Below, piece by piece: positions 9,458 to 17,816 of a stretch of DNA of 64,000 nucleotides. The DNA lies in NCBI RefSeq assembly GCF_003601925.1, contig NZ_QZWH01000056.1, positions 1 through 64,000 of the forward strand, written 5' to 3'. Made by a program: the position numbers and the translations under genes. The notes below the pieces were generated by a model. That model saw nothing but the letters and a program-made list of their open reading frames with translations, searched no databases and was not told the DNA's origin. This DNA is from Buttiauxella izardii. GTDB taxonomy: Bacteria; Pseudomonadota; Gammaproteobacteria; Enterobacterales; Enterobacteriaceae. Each line of letters opens with the position of its first letter. Position 1 is the first letter of the stretch.

Positions 9458-9766
9458 TCAGTATGACAAGTGAGCGCCTGGTTTCCATCTACTCGCGCGC
9501 ATCAGTCTGACGACAGGCTCGCGTGTCTGCGGATCAAAATAGCGGCTCGGCCAGATTTCTTCGGCGGGTACGCCAATCGCTTTGCTTATCAGCATTTCAC
9601 CTTTCGCCCATGGGCGTGACAGTGCATTGGCGAGCGTTGAGGAACTTAACCCAGCGGCGCGGGATTCGGCTGCCAGTGTCGTGCCTTTTTTACGCAGTGC
9701 GGCGATGATGTCGGCTGGATGCCAGTCTTGATAAGGCAGGAAAGTAGGGCTGTGTGAAAGTGTCAT
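9458..9766 (-). CDS. sfsB: SfsB/Ner-like (Nlp) DNA-binding regulator
   Basis: A 102-residue helix-turn-helix protein similar to SfsB/Nlp and to the Ner repressor of Mu-like phages. The motif DWHPADIIAALRKKGTTLAA is the family N-terminus; the recognition helix follows in SRAAGLSSSTLANALSRPW. IGVPAEEIWPSRYFD is a hallmark of the group. A GGAG ribosome binding site sits nine bases before the ATG. In E. coli SfsB promotes maltose genes; here it may be chromosomal or a phage-derived relic at the edge of an acquired region. The symbol is by similarity only. Confidence 0.7.
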   Translation of the reverse strand: MTLSHSPTFLPYQDWHPADIIAALRKKGTTLAAESRAAGLSSSTLANALSRPWAKGEMLISKAIGVPAEEIWPSRYFDPQTREPVVRLMRASRWKPGAHLSY

Positions 9767-10300
9767 TTTCGCATTCTCCGTTGCTAGCGATAATTGTTAC
9801 CACCGGAGGTGCAAATCTCTTGGGTGGTAGCTCAGACGGAGTTTGCACTACCGGTCACAACGGATGCCGGCCAGTCCGAAGACTGCCCCGCCTGAGCCAC
9901 CATAGAATAATTGCCTTATTACACGGAAGTGTAACAGACAACAGGTGTGCGCAAGTCTCGACATATAAACTAAGTTTATAAATCGACGTTGTGATATCCG
10001 GGGTGCAAATCCCGGCTGCGGATGTGGCCGCAGCGGCGCTGACTATAACGTAAATCGAAGATGTTAACCAACCTGCTAATAGACGGAGTGCGAGTTGTTT
10101 TCCAAAGAATTTTTATCAGTTGCAGGAGTTGCAAAGAAGTCGCCCTCTGATCCTAACCCTTGATGATTTTCTTGCACCAAATCTATCGCGGATCAACGCC
10201 AGTCACAGTCTGCAAGCCGCAGACATATAACAAAAAGTTTAATTTTATTATGTGGATAGGTTCATATAATCAGTTAACAAATTCATAACAGGTTAACTTG
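9767..10300. other. Structured non-coding region
   Basis: There is no gene in these 534 bases, but there is clear secondary-structure potential. Inverted GTGCAAA/TTTGCAC lie at 9809-9815 and 9842-9848, with GGTAG/CTACC partly nested. Two adjacent hairpins occur at 9998-10034 (CCGGG/CCCGG, then GCTGCGG/CCGCAGC). GGTGCAAAT occurs at both places, and AGACGGAGT is repeated near 9833 and 10081. The region also serves as leader of the SfsB-like gene on the minus strand and of hiuH on the plus strand. It could be a phage-type regulatory RNA remnant; I cannot assign a family. Confidence 0.45.
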
Positions 10301-10702
10301 ATGAAAATATTAGCGGCTTCTATTCTCTCCTTGATCAGCTTCAGCGTACTTGCAGCACCCGAAGGAACGCTGAGTGTTCATATTCTCAACCAGCAGACGG
10401 GGCTGCCTTCGCAGGGCGTGGTCGTCGAGTTGGACAAACAAGAGAGTTCTTCGTGGAAGCATCTTGCGACGTCGAAAACGGATACCGGCGGCAGAATCAA
10501 ATCACTTTTCCCGGACTCCAGTGATATGGAACCTGGCATCTATAAAGTGACCTTTAAAGTGGGGGATTATTTCAAAGCCACTAATCAGGAAACATTCTTC
10601 CCGTCAGTTCCTGTCATTTTTAACGTCACTAAGACGAATCAAAAGCTGCATATTCCCTTGCTGTTGAGCCAATACGGTTACTCCACTTACCGGGGGAGTT
10701 AA
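10301..10702 (+). CDS. hiuH: Periplasmic 5-hydroxyisourate hydrolase
   Basis: A 133-residue transthyretin-related protein that hydrolyses 5-hydroxyisourate, the second step of urate breakdown. A cleavable signal peptide (about residues 1-19, ending VLAA) sends it to the periplasm, as in E. coli HiuH/YedX. LSVHILNQQTGLP is the N-terminal signature and the C-terminus YGYSTYRGS is the TLP signature closing the active site. H27 (SVHI), R64 and the terminal YRGS fit the catalytic set by motif. The start is the ATG after AGGTTAACTTG. No other urate genes are nearby. Confidence 0.9.
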   Translation: MKILAASILSLISFSVLAAPEGTLSVHILNQQTGLPSQGVVVELDKQESSSWKHLATSKTDTGGRIKSLFPDSSDMEPGIYKVTFKVGDYFKATNQETFFPSVPVIFNVTKTNQKLHIPLLLSQYGYSTYRGS

Positions 10703-10737
10703 GTTCAACTACGCTAATTGAGCCTGAGTTTATTCAT

Positions 10738-10768
10738 AGCCACTGGCATTTACTGGTGGCTTTTTTTA
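10738..10768 (+). terminator. Rho-independent terminator after hiuH
   Basis: AGCCAC/GTGGCT stem followed by seven T residues, 35 bp past the hiuH stop codon. Confidence 0.8.
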
Positions 10769-10813
10769 TAGGAGGGAATTTATTCCGAACACAATCTTAA
10801 TTAGGAATCTGTC

Positions 10814-10966
10814 ATGGTTATAATTGAATGTCGTGATCCGATGCACATTTTAAAGATATTTACCCTGAAAGAAAAACTCACTGTTGAGATTGTTCCCGCT
10901 TCGAAAAAATCAATAAATAAGATATTTCATTTGAAAATCTGTGATGCTTATTCATTTAATTATTAA
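10814..10966 (+). CDS. Possible 50-residue small protein
   Basis: A short frame starting MVIIECRDPMHILKIFTLKE with an AGGAA-like site eight bases upstream. It is lysine-rich and has no signal peptide or membrane helix. It sits just before the microcin gene in AT-rich DNA, and its stop is about 125 bp before the microcin start. I do not recognise it. It may be a fragment or a regulator of the cluster, or chance. Confidence 0.3.
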   Translation: MVIIECRDPMHILKIFTLKEKLTVEIVPASKKSINKIFHLKICDAYSFNY

Positions 10967-11092
10967 TAATGCAAAGTTACACAGGCTTTACATTTAGTGT
11001 GTAAAAAAACACAAAAAATATACTTTCCCTTACATTTTTTGCGTGTGATATTCAGATGGTGTTTTTTACACAAATTAATTGAGAGGGATTTT

Positions 11093-11467
11093 ATGTCTGG
11101 TATCAGAGAATTAAGTTTTGACGAGGTTGCGTTAGTTAATGGTGGCAGCAGAAATGGTCAAGATGCGGGTGAACGCAGCAACTATGGTAAAAGCTGCGCA
11201 TCCCGAGTAACTCATGATGCTATGCGAGGAGGAATCGCAGGTGGATACGCAGGGGCAATTGTTGGCGGAATAAATGGCATCGTAGGTGGGCCGGAAGGTG
11301 TTGTTGCTGGTGCTTTTACTGGTTTTGCACGAGGGGCAATACGCGGTGCTATAGTAGATGGCTACCGCTCATACAACCAGAACTGTGGCGGAAATGGGAA
11401 CGGAAATGGAAACGCCGCTGGGAGCGCTCATTGTTCCGGCGGTGTAGGCGGAACTTGCTCACGCTGA
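11093..11467 (+). CDS. Class II microcin precursor (double-glycine leader)
   Basis: A 124-residue precursor. The first 18 residues, MSGIRELSFDEVALVNGG, form a double-glycine leader like those of microcin V and its relatives, cut by a C39 peptidase exporter. The predicted mature peptide has 106 residues: a glycine- and alanine-rich amphipathic middle (RGGIAGGYAGAIVGGINGIV) typical of membrane-active microcins, then a polar Gly/Asn tail. Four cysteines (one near the mature N-terminus, three in the tail) could make two disulfides. The start follows GAGAGGGATTTT; an upstream in-frame ATG would destroy the leader. A candidate immunity gene, adaptor and exporter follow on the same strand. I do not recognise the mature sequence as a named microcin. 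Confidence 0.85.
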   Translation: MSGIRELSFDEVALVNGGSRNGQDAGERSNYGKSCASRVTHDAMRGGIAGGYAGAIVGGINGIVGGPEGVVAGAFTGFARGAIRGAIVDGYRSYNQNCGGNGNGNGNAAGSAHCSGGVGGTCSR

Positions 11468-11611
11468 CAAAAGCGATTGATACAACGACTCCATACAACT
11501 CGTTTTTTTAACCTTATCGGCATCTGGCTTCATAATGCCGATAGAACTTCAGGGTGCCACGCTGAGGCCCTCCAAACACCAACGAATGCATTTAATTAAG
11601 GCAGTATCTTT

Positions 11612-11836
11612 ATGACTAAACTAATATCTTTTCAACGTAAAAATAAAATTGAGAAACCTGTCAGACTCATAGTTATGGAACTTATAGCTATATTACTTTG
11701 CATCCCATTAGGTTATATCTGTTCAAAATTTGATTTTCTAAATAATCACACGACAGAAATAATTTTATTTATTGTCCCGTTATCAATGCTCTCCGTTGGC
11801 TATCTTCATATATATTTAACAAAAAAAAATAAATAA
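11612..11836 (+). CDS. Candidate microcin immunity protein
   Basis: A 74-residue basic membrane protein with two predicted helices (about residues 19-37 and 47-68) and a lysine-rich tail ending TKKNK. Small two-helix inner-membrane proteins next to class II microcin genes normally protect the producer. It begins 145 bp after the microcin stop, beyond an inverted repeat ATCGGCAT/ATGCCGAT near 11516-11543 that could attenuate transcription. AAGG precedes the ATG. Immunity is inferred from size, topology and place only. Confidence 0.6.
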   Translation: MTKLISFQRKNKIEKPVRLIVMELIAILLCIPLGYICSKFDFLNNHTTEIILFIVPLSMLSVGYLHIYLTKKNK

Positions 11837-12056
11837 GTTAGTGAACCCGGTGGCGAGCTTTCGAGTGGGGAAAATGACAACCAACGATGTAAATTGGCTA
11901 ATTAAAATGACAGCTTAACCGCGTTTTTGGTTCCTTTACTCCCCAATACACATCAATACTTGGGTGACCGGAAGGATTCCTTAACTTTTGGCAATAACTG
12001 CATTCAACAATGAACGCTTTTGTTCTTACTTCTAATTTCCTTCTATAAAAATAAAA

Positions 12057-13310
12057 ATGACCTTATTCAGAAAGGAAGCTGTAGACCATCAAAACGATAC
12101 AGGATATGGCGATATAATTATCCCTGCATCGTTTGGTCTTTCGTTCAGCGCAACAGCAACGATCGGGCTGATTGCTTTAATTTTTACTTTTCTTTATTGC
12201 GGCCAACATACCCGTAAAGCCCACCTGTCCGGCATTGTAATGCCCTCAACCGGGCTGATAAAAATAACACCTCAATATCCCGGGTACATCACGGACTTAA
12301 CGGTTTCGGAAGGTCAGCACGTGGCTGCCGGCGCCCCTCTTTATCACATCAGTGGTGAACGCTATAACGCGCAGGGAACCGGTACGCTGGCAGCCATGAG
12401 CCTGTCACTGAAAACACAGTATTCGATGCTGACTTCACAGCAGACACTGGAGCTGCGTGATAACAGCCAGCAACAGCAGGCCACCCGGCAGCGCATTTCC
12501 TCCCTGCAGCCACAGATAAAAAGTGCTGAAGAACGTCTCACTCAGGCAGAGCATCAGGCACAGCTATCCGCCTCAGTTATGAGTCGCTATCAGAAACTCG
12601 TCGCCACCCATTACGTTTCAGATATCGAGTATCAGCAGAAGCAAATCGAGGTCTCCGCCGCACAGGAAAACGTCGAAAATCAGCGTCAGCAGCTTCTGCA
12701 GCTGCACACCACGCTGGATACGGCCGAAGACGACCTGAACCATCTCATCACGCAGGGTAAAAGCCGACAGGCAGAGCTCGACAGGCAGTTGCAGGGGATC
12801 CGACAGCAGCAGGTTGAACTGGCGGGGCAGGAAAACTTCACGCTGACCTCACCGGTATCCGGCACCGTGGCCGCCATACTCGTCAGACAGGGGCAGTCAG
12901 CCAAAGCGGCAGAGCCGGTCATGACTCTGGTACCGGATAATGCCCGCCTGCAGATAGAACTCTACACAACCAGCCAGCATGCTGGCTTTATCCAGCCGGG
13001 GCAGCGCGTGGCCCTCCGGTTTGCGGCTTTCCCTTACCAGAAGTTCGGTGTTCAGTATGGAACTATCCGTGAAATCAGCCGGACGACGCTGACCGCCTCC
13101 GATTTACTCTCCGTATCCCCTGTAACCTGGAAGGAAAACGAAGGCCATTATCGTGTGATTGTGGTGCCTGAACATACGTTTATCCTGGCTTACGGGCGAA
13201 ACGAACCGCTGAGACCCGGCATGACCCTTGAAGGGGATGTCAGCCTTGATACCCGCCACCTGTGGGAATGGCTGACCGAGCCACTCTGGAGCCTTAAAGG
13301 AAAACTGTAA
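12057..13310 (+). CDS. HlyD/CvaA-family microcin export adaptor
   Basis: A 417-residue periplasmic adaptor (membrane fusion protein) for type I export, close in length to CvaA (413). One transmembrane helix lies near residues 24-45. A lipoyl half-motif around IKITPQYPGYITDLTVSEGQ, a long glutamine-rich coiled coil (about 110-240) and the second half-motif FTLTSPVSGTVAAI follow. It would bridge the inner-membrane exporter to TolC. There is no strong ribosome binding site before the ATG; an in-frame TAA just upstream excludes a longer start. The stop overlaps the exporter start by one base (TAATG). Confidence 0.9.
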   Translation: MTLFRKEAVDHQNDTGYGDIIIPASFGLSFSATATIGLIALIFTFLYCGQHTRKAHLSGIVMPSTGLIKITPQYPGYITDLTVSEGQHVAAGAPLYHISGERYNAQGTGTLAAMSLSLKTQYSMLTSQQTLELRDNSQQQQATRQRISSLQPQIKSAEERLTQAEHQAQLSASVMSRYQKLVATHYVSDIEYQQKQIEVSAAQENVENQRQQLLQLHTTLDTAEDDLNHLITQGKSRQAELDRQLQGIRQQQVELAGQENFTLTSPVSGTVAAILVRQGQSAKAAEPVMTLVPDNARLQIELYTTSQHAGFIQPGQRVALRFAAFPYQKFGVQYGTIREISRTTLTASDLLSVSPVTWKENEGHYRVIVVPEHTFILAYGRNEPLRPGMTLEGDVSLDTRHLWEWLTEPLWSLKGKL

Positions 13311-15484
13311 TGGATGTTCTGAAATGGACGGGAAGAAAGCATCTTCCGGTGATACGTCAGACGGAATCGGCCGAGTGTGGTTTAGCCTGTCTGGCGATGC
13401 TGGCCTGCTGGCAAGGTCTGCAAACCGATTTACCCACACTACGTGAACGTTTCAGCATTAGTACGCAGGGAATGACCCTTCAGCATCTCATAGAGTGTGC
13501 TTCCGGTATTCGCCTGTCTTCCCGCGCTGTCAGGCTTGAGCCGGACGATCTGAAATCCCTGACGCTGCCCTGCATTCTCCACTGGAACATGAACCATTTT
13601 GTCGTGCTTAGCCAGGTTCGGGGAAACAGGCTGGTGATACACGATCCGGACCGGGGAAAACTCACACTTTCCCTCCGAGAAGTAGGTAAACACTTTACCG
13701 GGATCGCCGTGGAGATGAGGCCAGCTGGAGATTTTTTGCCACGTAATGAAAAGAAAAAAATCCGCCTCCGCCAGCTCACCGGGAAAACCCCCGGTTTATT
13801 TCCGGCAATGTTACGGATCATCGTTTTCGCCCTGGCGCTGGAAATATTAGCGCTTGGCAGCCCTTTACTTAACCAGATGGTGATTGATGAAGTGCTGGTT
13901 GCGGCCGACCAGAGTCTGCTGACCATTATCATTATCGCTCTGCTGCTGTTGTCCCTGACACAGATGCTGTTATCACTGGCCCGCCAGTGGGCCAGTATCA
14001 CCTTATCCGTCAATTTTAATATGCAGTGGACCGCCCGGGTTTTTCATCATCTGATACGCCTTCCCCTGACCTGGTTCGATGCCAGAAGCAAAGGGAGTAT
14101 CAGCGCCCGCTTTGACGCCGTAGATACCATACAGCAGGCTTTAACCACACAGATTCTCGAGGGGATTTTGGATGTGCTTCTTGTCGTGACATCCCTCGGC
14201 ATGATGTTGCTGTACAGCCCGGAAATGACGCTGATAGCCGTTGTGGTATCTGTTATCTATGCCCTGCTGAGAGCGCTCTGGTATCCGTCTCTGCGACAGT
14301 CCGCAGAAGATACCTGGGATGCCGGTGCCCGGGAGTCCGGCCATTTTCTGGAAACCCTGAACGGGATCCTGAGCCTGAGGATCAACGGTGTGATTGCCCA
14401 GCGTGAAGCCGCCTGGCTTAACCTCAATGTCACACGCCGGAACACGCAACTACGTCAGAACAGACTGACCATGTGCTATGACATTGCACATACGCTGACA
14501 GCCAGTCTGGTATCCGCCATTATTCTGTGGAAAGGGGCCGGTGAAGTCCTTAACGGGACATTTACAGTCGGCATGCTCGTTGCTTATTTGTCCTATCAGG
14601 GGCATTTTTCTGCCAGCATCAGCAGCCTGACAGACAAATTTTTTTCGTGGCGCATGCTGGATATCTATAATGAACGGCTGGCCGATATTGTGATGAGCCC
14701 TGCGGAAGGGCATCAGCCACATGACGAGTCGCTTGATAACAACTTGCAAGACATAACACCGAAAGTTCAGAGGGTTGTCTCAGATGAGACACTTCCCCCG
14801 TTGTCGCTGGAACACATTATTTTCAGCCATAAAGGCAGTAATACTCAGATTATCAGTGATATATCTCTGACTCTGAATCCGGGTGAGGTCGTGGCCATCA
14901 CGGGGAAGTCCGGTTGTGGGAAATCGACACTGATCAAACTTATCCTGGGTATTCATACCCCTGACGAAGGTGTGATCCGGACTTTCGGTATTCCTCACAA
15001 CCATCCGGATTATTTTCAGGTTCGCCAAAGGATCGGAACGGTACTGCAGGATGATCACCTCTTCCGGGGCTCTGTCGCGGACAACATCATTTTCTTCAGT
15101 GAAGAGCGCTGTCAGGAACGCATGATGCAGTGTGCCAGGCTTGCACTAATTGACAGCGATATTATGGCTATGCCAATGGGTTATCAGACATTAATTGGTG
15201 AAACCGGCGGTGGGCTTTCAGGAGGACAAAAGCAACGTATCCTGCTGGCCCGCGCATTGTATAAGAAACCGGGTTTTTTATTGCTGGATGAAGCCACCAG
15301 TCATCTGGATGTGGAAAGCGAAATCATCATCAGCCAGACACTGCGACAGTCCGGCATACCGGTGCTGCTCATTGCCCACCGGCCAGAAACACTGGCATCT
15401 GCCGATCGCATTCTCATTATGGATAAAGGCACTATTTTTCAGGAGATTGCAGGAAACCACCCATTCATTGTCAGAAAACAATGA
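13310..15484 (+). CDS. C39 peptidase-ABC microcin exporter (CvaB-like)
   Basis: A 724-residue bifunctional exporter. Residues 1-130 are a C39 peptidase: catalytic C23 in TESAECGLACLAML, a histidine in HWNMNHFVVLS and an aspartate in VIHDPDRG. This domain should remove the double-glycine leader. A six-helix transmembrane domain spans about 165-440. The nucleotide-binding domain has Walker A (GKSGCGKST), signature LSGGQKQR, Walker B (FLLLDEAT) and an H-loop (LIAHR). With the HlyD-type adaptor and host TolC it would secrete the microcin. All catalytic motifs are intact. Confidence 0.93.
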   Translation: MDVLKWTGRKHLPVIRQTESAECGLACLAMLACWQGLQTDLPTLRERFSISTQGMTLQHLIECASGIRLSSRAVRLEPDDLKSLTLPCILHWNMNHFVVLSQVRGNRLVIHDPDRGKLTLSLREVGKHFTGIAVEMRPAGDFLPRNEKKKIRLRQLTGKTPGLFPAMLRIIVFALALEILALGSPLLNQMVIDEVLVAADQSLLTIIIIALLLLSLTQMLLSLARQWASITLSVNFNMQWTARVFHHLIRLPLTWFDARSKGSISARFDAVDTIQQALTTQILEGILDVLLVVTSLGMMLLYSPEMTLIAVVVSVIYALLRALWYPSLRQSAEDTWDAGARESGHFLETLNGILSLRINGVIAQREAAWLNLNVTRRNTQLRQNRLTMCYDIAHTLTASLVSAIILWKGAGEVLNGTFTVGMLVAYLSYQGHFSASISSLTDKFFSWRMLDIYNERLADIVMSPAEGHQPHDESLDNNLQDITPKVQRVVSDETLPPLSLEHIIFSHKGSNTQIISDISLTLNPGEVVAITGKSGCGKSTLIKLILGIHTPDEGVIRTFGIPHNHPDYFQVRQRIGTVLQDDHLFRGSVADNIIFFSEERCQERMMQCARLALIDSDIMAMPMGYQTLIGETGGGLSGGQKQRILLARALYKKPGFLLLDEATSHLDVESEIIISQTLRQSGIPVLLIAHRPETLASADRILIMDKGTIFQEIAGNHPFIVRKQ

Positions 15485-15534
15485 ATAGTATTTTAGGTTC
15501 GGCGGATTAGATTTCCTTTTATGGCAGGCACAAA

Positions 15535-15566
15535 AAAGCCCGCGTAACTTTCGTTAAGCGGGCTTT
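15535..15566 (-). terminator. Displaced ssrA-type terminator
   Basis: AAAGCCCGC/GCGGGCTTT stem with an inner TAAC/GTTA extension; on the minus strand it runs into six T residues. The surrounding GGCAGGCACAAAAAAGCCCGC matches the terminator beside the intact ssrA at 60.98 kb. It therefore looks like the original downstream end of ssrA, pushed away by the island, or the remains of an earlier insertion there. Confidence 0.75.
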
Positions 15567-15601
15567 CGACTTCATCAAGTGGCTCTGGTAACCATTGACG
15601 G

Positions 15602-15630
15602 AGATTTTGGTGGGCTGGGGGAGTCTGAAT
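15602..15630. other. attL-like degenerate copy of the ssrA 3' end
   Basis: GATTTTGGTGG, GCTGGGGGAGT and TGAA repeat, with a few changes and one-base gaps, the 3' end of ssrA at 61053-61083 in the same orientation. The bases before it (TCTGGTAACCATTGACG) also match the ssrA flank. This marks the left boundary of the island. Because it is imperfect, excision may be impaired or the site may come from an older event. Confidence 0.75.
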
Positions 15631-15684
15631 TGGTTCTGTAATTTATTGAAATAGTTGATCTAGTTTCTAATTCAACTTTCCTTT

Positions 15685-15704
15685 GGTGCCTATATAGGTG
15701 CCTA
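15685..15704. other. Arm-type integrase site repeats, left end
   Basis: Two direct GGTGCCTA units, 11 bp apart. The same octamer occurs three times upstream of the integrase at 60.9 kb. Repeats at both ends, near the att copies, fit arm-type binding sites of the integrase or its excisionase. Confidence 0.5.
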
Positions 15705-15768
15705 AAAGTTTTTTCACCTCTTTTTGCTCAGAAAAGGAAGACTATATAGGAAGGAAGACTAGCACTAT

Positions 15769-16089
15769 TTATGTGTGCATTAATCCGGTAGCTTTCCTGG
15801 CCCTGACAATATCGGTAGCGGTAAGAAAAGGTGTTTGTTCCTGCCAGGTGAATCCCTTACGGTCGGCGCGTACCAGTTCATAGCGTTCCACCAGGAAATT
15901 TACCGCATCAGCAAGCGTGATACCTGCCTCGATATGTTCCTCGATGGCAGCATCATCATGGAATGGCGTGTCGTTAAGTGTCAGACCGTAATGGTGTTCT
16001 AATAGGTACGTTAACAGTTGCTGCCAGACCTGCACGGGCGACAGGCGTGACGCAACCGGCACCGTGGCCGGTACAGTTGAGATTTGCAT
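15769..16089 (-). CDS. cbtA: CbtA/YpjF-family toxin (type IV TA)
   Basis: A 106-residue toxin of the CbtA/YkfI/YpjF family, which blocks FtsZ and MreB polymerisation. [28 protein letters not shown] and the following [18 protein letters not shown] core are the family signature. It is the last gene of a leftward module (ArdB-like, RadC-like, DUF987, antitoxin, toxin) in the same order as in CP4-57, CP4-6 and CP4-44. It lies inside the left attachment site. Length is close to YpjF (109). Confidence 0.9.
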   Translation of the reverse strand: MQISTVPATVPVASRLSPVQVWQQLLTYLLEHHYGLTLNDTPFHDDAAIEEHIEAGITLADAVNFLVERYELVRADRKGFTWQEQTPFLTATDIVRARKATGLMHT

Positions 16090-16156
16090 ATGTTGAGTCT
16101 CTTAAATAAAGGAATGGAAGATTTGATGGCTTACAAAGCTGAGATGATGCTGAGGA

Positions 16157-16495
16157 TCAGTCTTTGACCTGATTTGTGGGATAAATTGCGATATATAATA
16201 TATACCCATGACTGCCCAGCGTATCGGCTTCACAGGTCAGTCCGCTACGGTACAGTGTGACACAGTGCGCGTACCTGGGATTCAGCTCACAGGAGAGCAG
16301 CATCAGCTCCAGATGTGCAACAAAATGCGGGAAGGCTTCATCCAGTTGTAGGGCCTGTACCTCACTGAACATACCGGTGAATCCTGCCCGGTCCGCCAGA
16401 AAATGCAGACGATGGCCTTCCTGTACCAGCCTTGCGCCAAAGCGTGGTGTGATATCCCGTCGAAGCCCCCATTCGGTGGCATCATTGTTGTGCAT
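16157..16495 (-). CDS. cbeA: CbeA/YfjZ-family antitoxin
   Basis: A 112-residue partner of the downstream toxin. CbeA-type antitoxins do not bind the toxin; they stabilise FtsZ/MreB bundles (type IV). The start MHNNDATEWGLRRDITPRFGARLVQEG and the FLADRAGFTG motif are diagnostic. It ends 68 bp before the toxin gene and follows the DUF987 gene closely, so one transcript is likely. Confidence 0.9.
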   Translation of the reverse strand: MHNNDATEWGLRRDITPRFGARLVQEGHRLHFLADRAGFTGMFSEVQALQLDEAFPHFVAHLELMLLSCELNPRYAHCVTLYRSGLTCEADTLGSHGYILYIAIYPTNQVKD

Positions 16496-16511
16496 GGCTT
16501 TGCTCCTCTAC

Positions 16512-16733
16512 TTAGTTCAGTGTGATGCTCATCAGACGGGTATAGGGTCCGTTACGATCCTGGCGTCGTTCAGCAAAAACCGCCAGTACACCGGTGATTT
16601 CCTGAACGTCTAGGCCGGTGTAATAGCGGGTGCTGCCGTGCCACTGATACTTCCCGGTGCAGTACCGAAAGATACGCGACTGGGGATGTTGTTGATGTAT
16701 CACCATGGCTGTTGACTTGCTGATAATCTTCAT
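16512..16733 (-). CDS. DUF987 family protein (YpjJ/YeeT-like)
   Basis: A 73-residue protein beginning MKIISKSTAMVIHQQHPQSR, which matches the DUF987 family (YpjJ, YkfH, YeeT). These always lie between RadC-like and CbeA-like genes on CP4-type islands. No function is known. It is nine bases downstream of the RadC-like gene. Confidence 0.88.
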   Translation of the reverse strand: MKIISKSTAMVIHQQHPQSRIFRYCTGKYQWHGSTRYYTGLDVQEITGVLAVFAERRQDRNGPYTRLMSITLN

Positions 16734-16742
16734 GGTTGCGCC

Positions 16743-17222
16743 TTACAGTAAGCCATGCTCAGCGAAAGAGAATATCTGTCTACCGCCCACAATCAGGTGA
16801 TCTGGTACCCGGATTTCCACCAGCCTCAGCGCCTGTACCAGTCGCTGGGTAATGGCCTTGTCTGCCTGACTTGGATTCACCTCCCCGGATGGGTGGTTAT
16901 GGGCGAATATCACCGCTGCTGCGTTGAAGTACAGAGCGCGTTTCACCACCTCGCGAGGATGAACTTCAGTGTGACTGAGGGTGCCGGTAAAAAGCGTTTC
17001 GTGGGCAAGCAGCTGGTTCTGATTATTGAGGTACAGTACGACAAACTCTTCCCGCTCAAGGGTTCCCATCTTCAGCCTGAGCCAGTCGCGAGCCACCTGT
17101 GTGGAGGTGAAAGCCACCCCCGGCTCACGCAGATGGTACTCAAGCAGGCTCAGGGCGCGTTTAATGGTGCGCAGTGAGGTCAACGGCAGTTCCGGCGTAA
17201 AGAGAGCCTGTTGTTTCTCCAT
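16743..17222 (-). CDS. yfjY: RadC-like JAB/MPN-domain protein (YfjY-like)
   Basis: A 159-residue RadC-family protein with the metal-binding JAMM motif FAHNHPSGEVNPSQAD, preceded by LTGTLSHTEVHPREVV. The helix-hairpin-helix part of full-length RadC (about 220 residues) is missing, as is normal for the YfjY/YkfG/YeeS branch. It starts 12 bp after the ArdB-like gene. The biochemical role of these mobile-element copies is unsettled. Confidence 0.9.
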   Translation of the reverse strand: MEKQQALFTPELPLTSLRTIKRALSLLEYHLREPGVAFTSTQVARDWLRLKMGTLEREEFVVLYLNNQNQLLAHETLFTGTLSHTEVHPREVVKRALYFNAAAVIFAHNHPSGEVNPSQADKAITQRLVQALRLVEIRVPDHLIVGGRQIFSFAEHGLL

Positions 17223-17233
17223 GGCAAAACTCC

Positions 17234-17698
17234 TTAATCAATGATGGCGAGAATGGCGCGGGATTCGGGATGGTTCAGGGCGTAGTCGCGCAGGTGGTAG
17301 AAATGCTGTGTCATGGCATCGCACTCTGTACGACAGGCGTGATGGCTGTACTCAATCAAACACACCGCAATGCCCGCAGCTTCCGCGCTCATTTCCGCAC
17401 TATTGCCATTCATGTTGTTGAGCAGCCTCCATTTCTCGTCATCCACATCTTCGGGTGCCATAAATGCACCACCGTTGCTGAGTGTATGGAAATGCCAGAT
17501 ACCACCGTTGTAGTCTTCACAGAAGCGGTCCATCCAGCCAAAGATACGGGTCTCGATAAAAATCCACTGCGGGATACGCCCGAAGTGCAGCGGCCAGAAA
17601 TCCAGGCGCTGTTCATCGGGTACCAGGTTGGCTGTAATGGCGTTAGCCATTTGTGAATGACTAACCGGTGAGTGGGCAGTTTCAGTTTGTGTGGTCAT
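17234..17698 (-). CDS. yfjX: ArdB/KlcA-type antirestriction protein (YfjX-like)
   Basis: A 154-residue protein of the ArdB/KlcA family, which eases type I restriction when a mobile element enters a new cell. Family marks include LDFWPLHFGRIPQWIFIE, YNGGIWHFHTLSNGGAFMAP and the AAGIAVCLIEYSHHA helix. The ATG follows CTGGAGCAAAACC; an open frame continues 31 codons upstream but lacks such a site. It is the first gene of the leftward toxin-antitoxin module. Confidence 0.9.
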   Translation of the reverse strand: MTTQTETAHSPVSHSQMANAITANLVPDEQRLDFWPLHFGRIPQWIFIETRIFGWMDRFCEDYNGGIWHFHTLSNGGAFMAPEDVDDEKWRLLNNMNGNSAEMSAEAAGIAVCLIEYSHHACRTECDAMTQHFYHLRDYALNHPESRAILAIID

Positions 17699-17816
17699 GG
17701 TTTTGCTCCAGATATAAAAAGTCAGCCGGTCAGGACTGATATGAAATGAATAATGAAAATACTGAGATAAAGCGGGTAAGGCTGATGACAAAAAGCGGTG
17801 TTGCGCCTGAATGCAA

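Noticed and set aside
9834-9900. Possible tRNA or cobalamin riboswitch in the region before hiuH
   Set aside because: No complete cloverleaf or B12-box can be drawn, and the neighbouring genes are not cobalamin genes.
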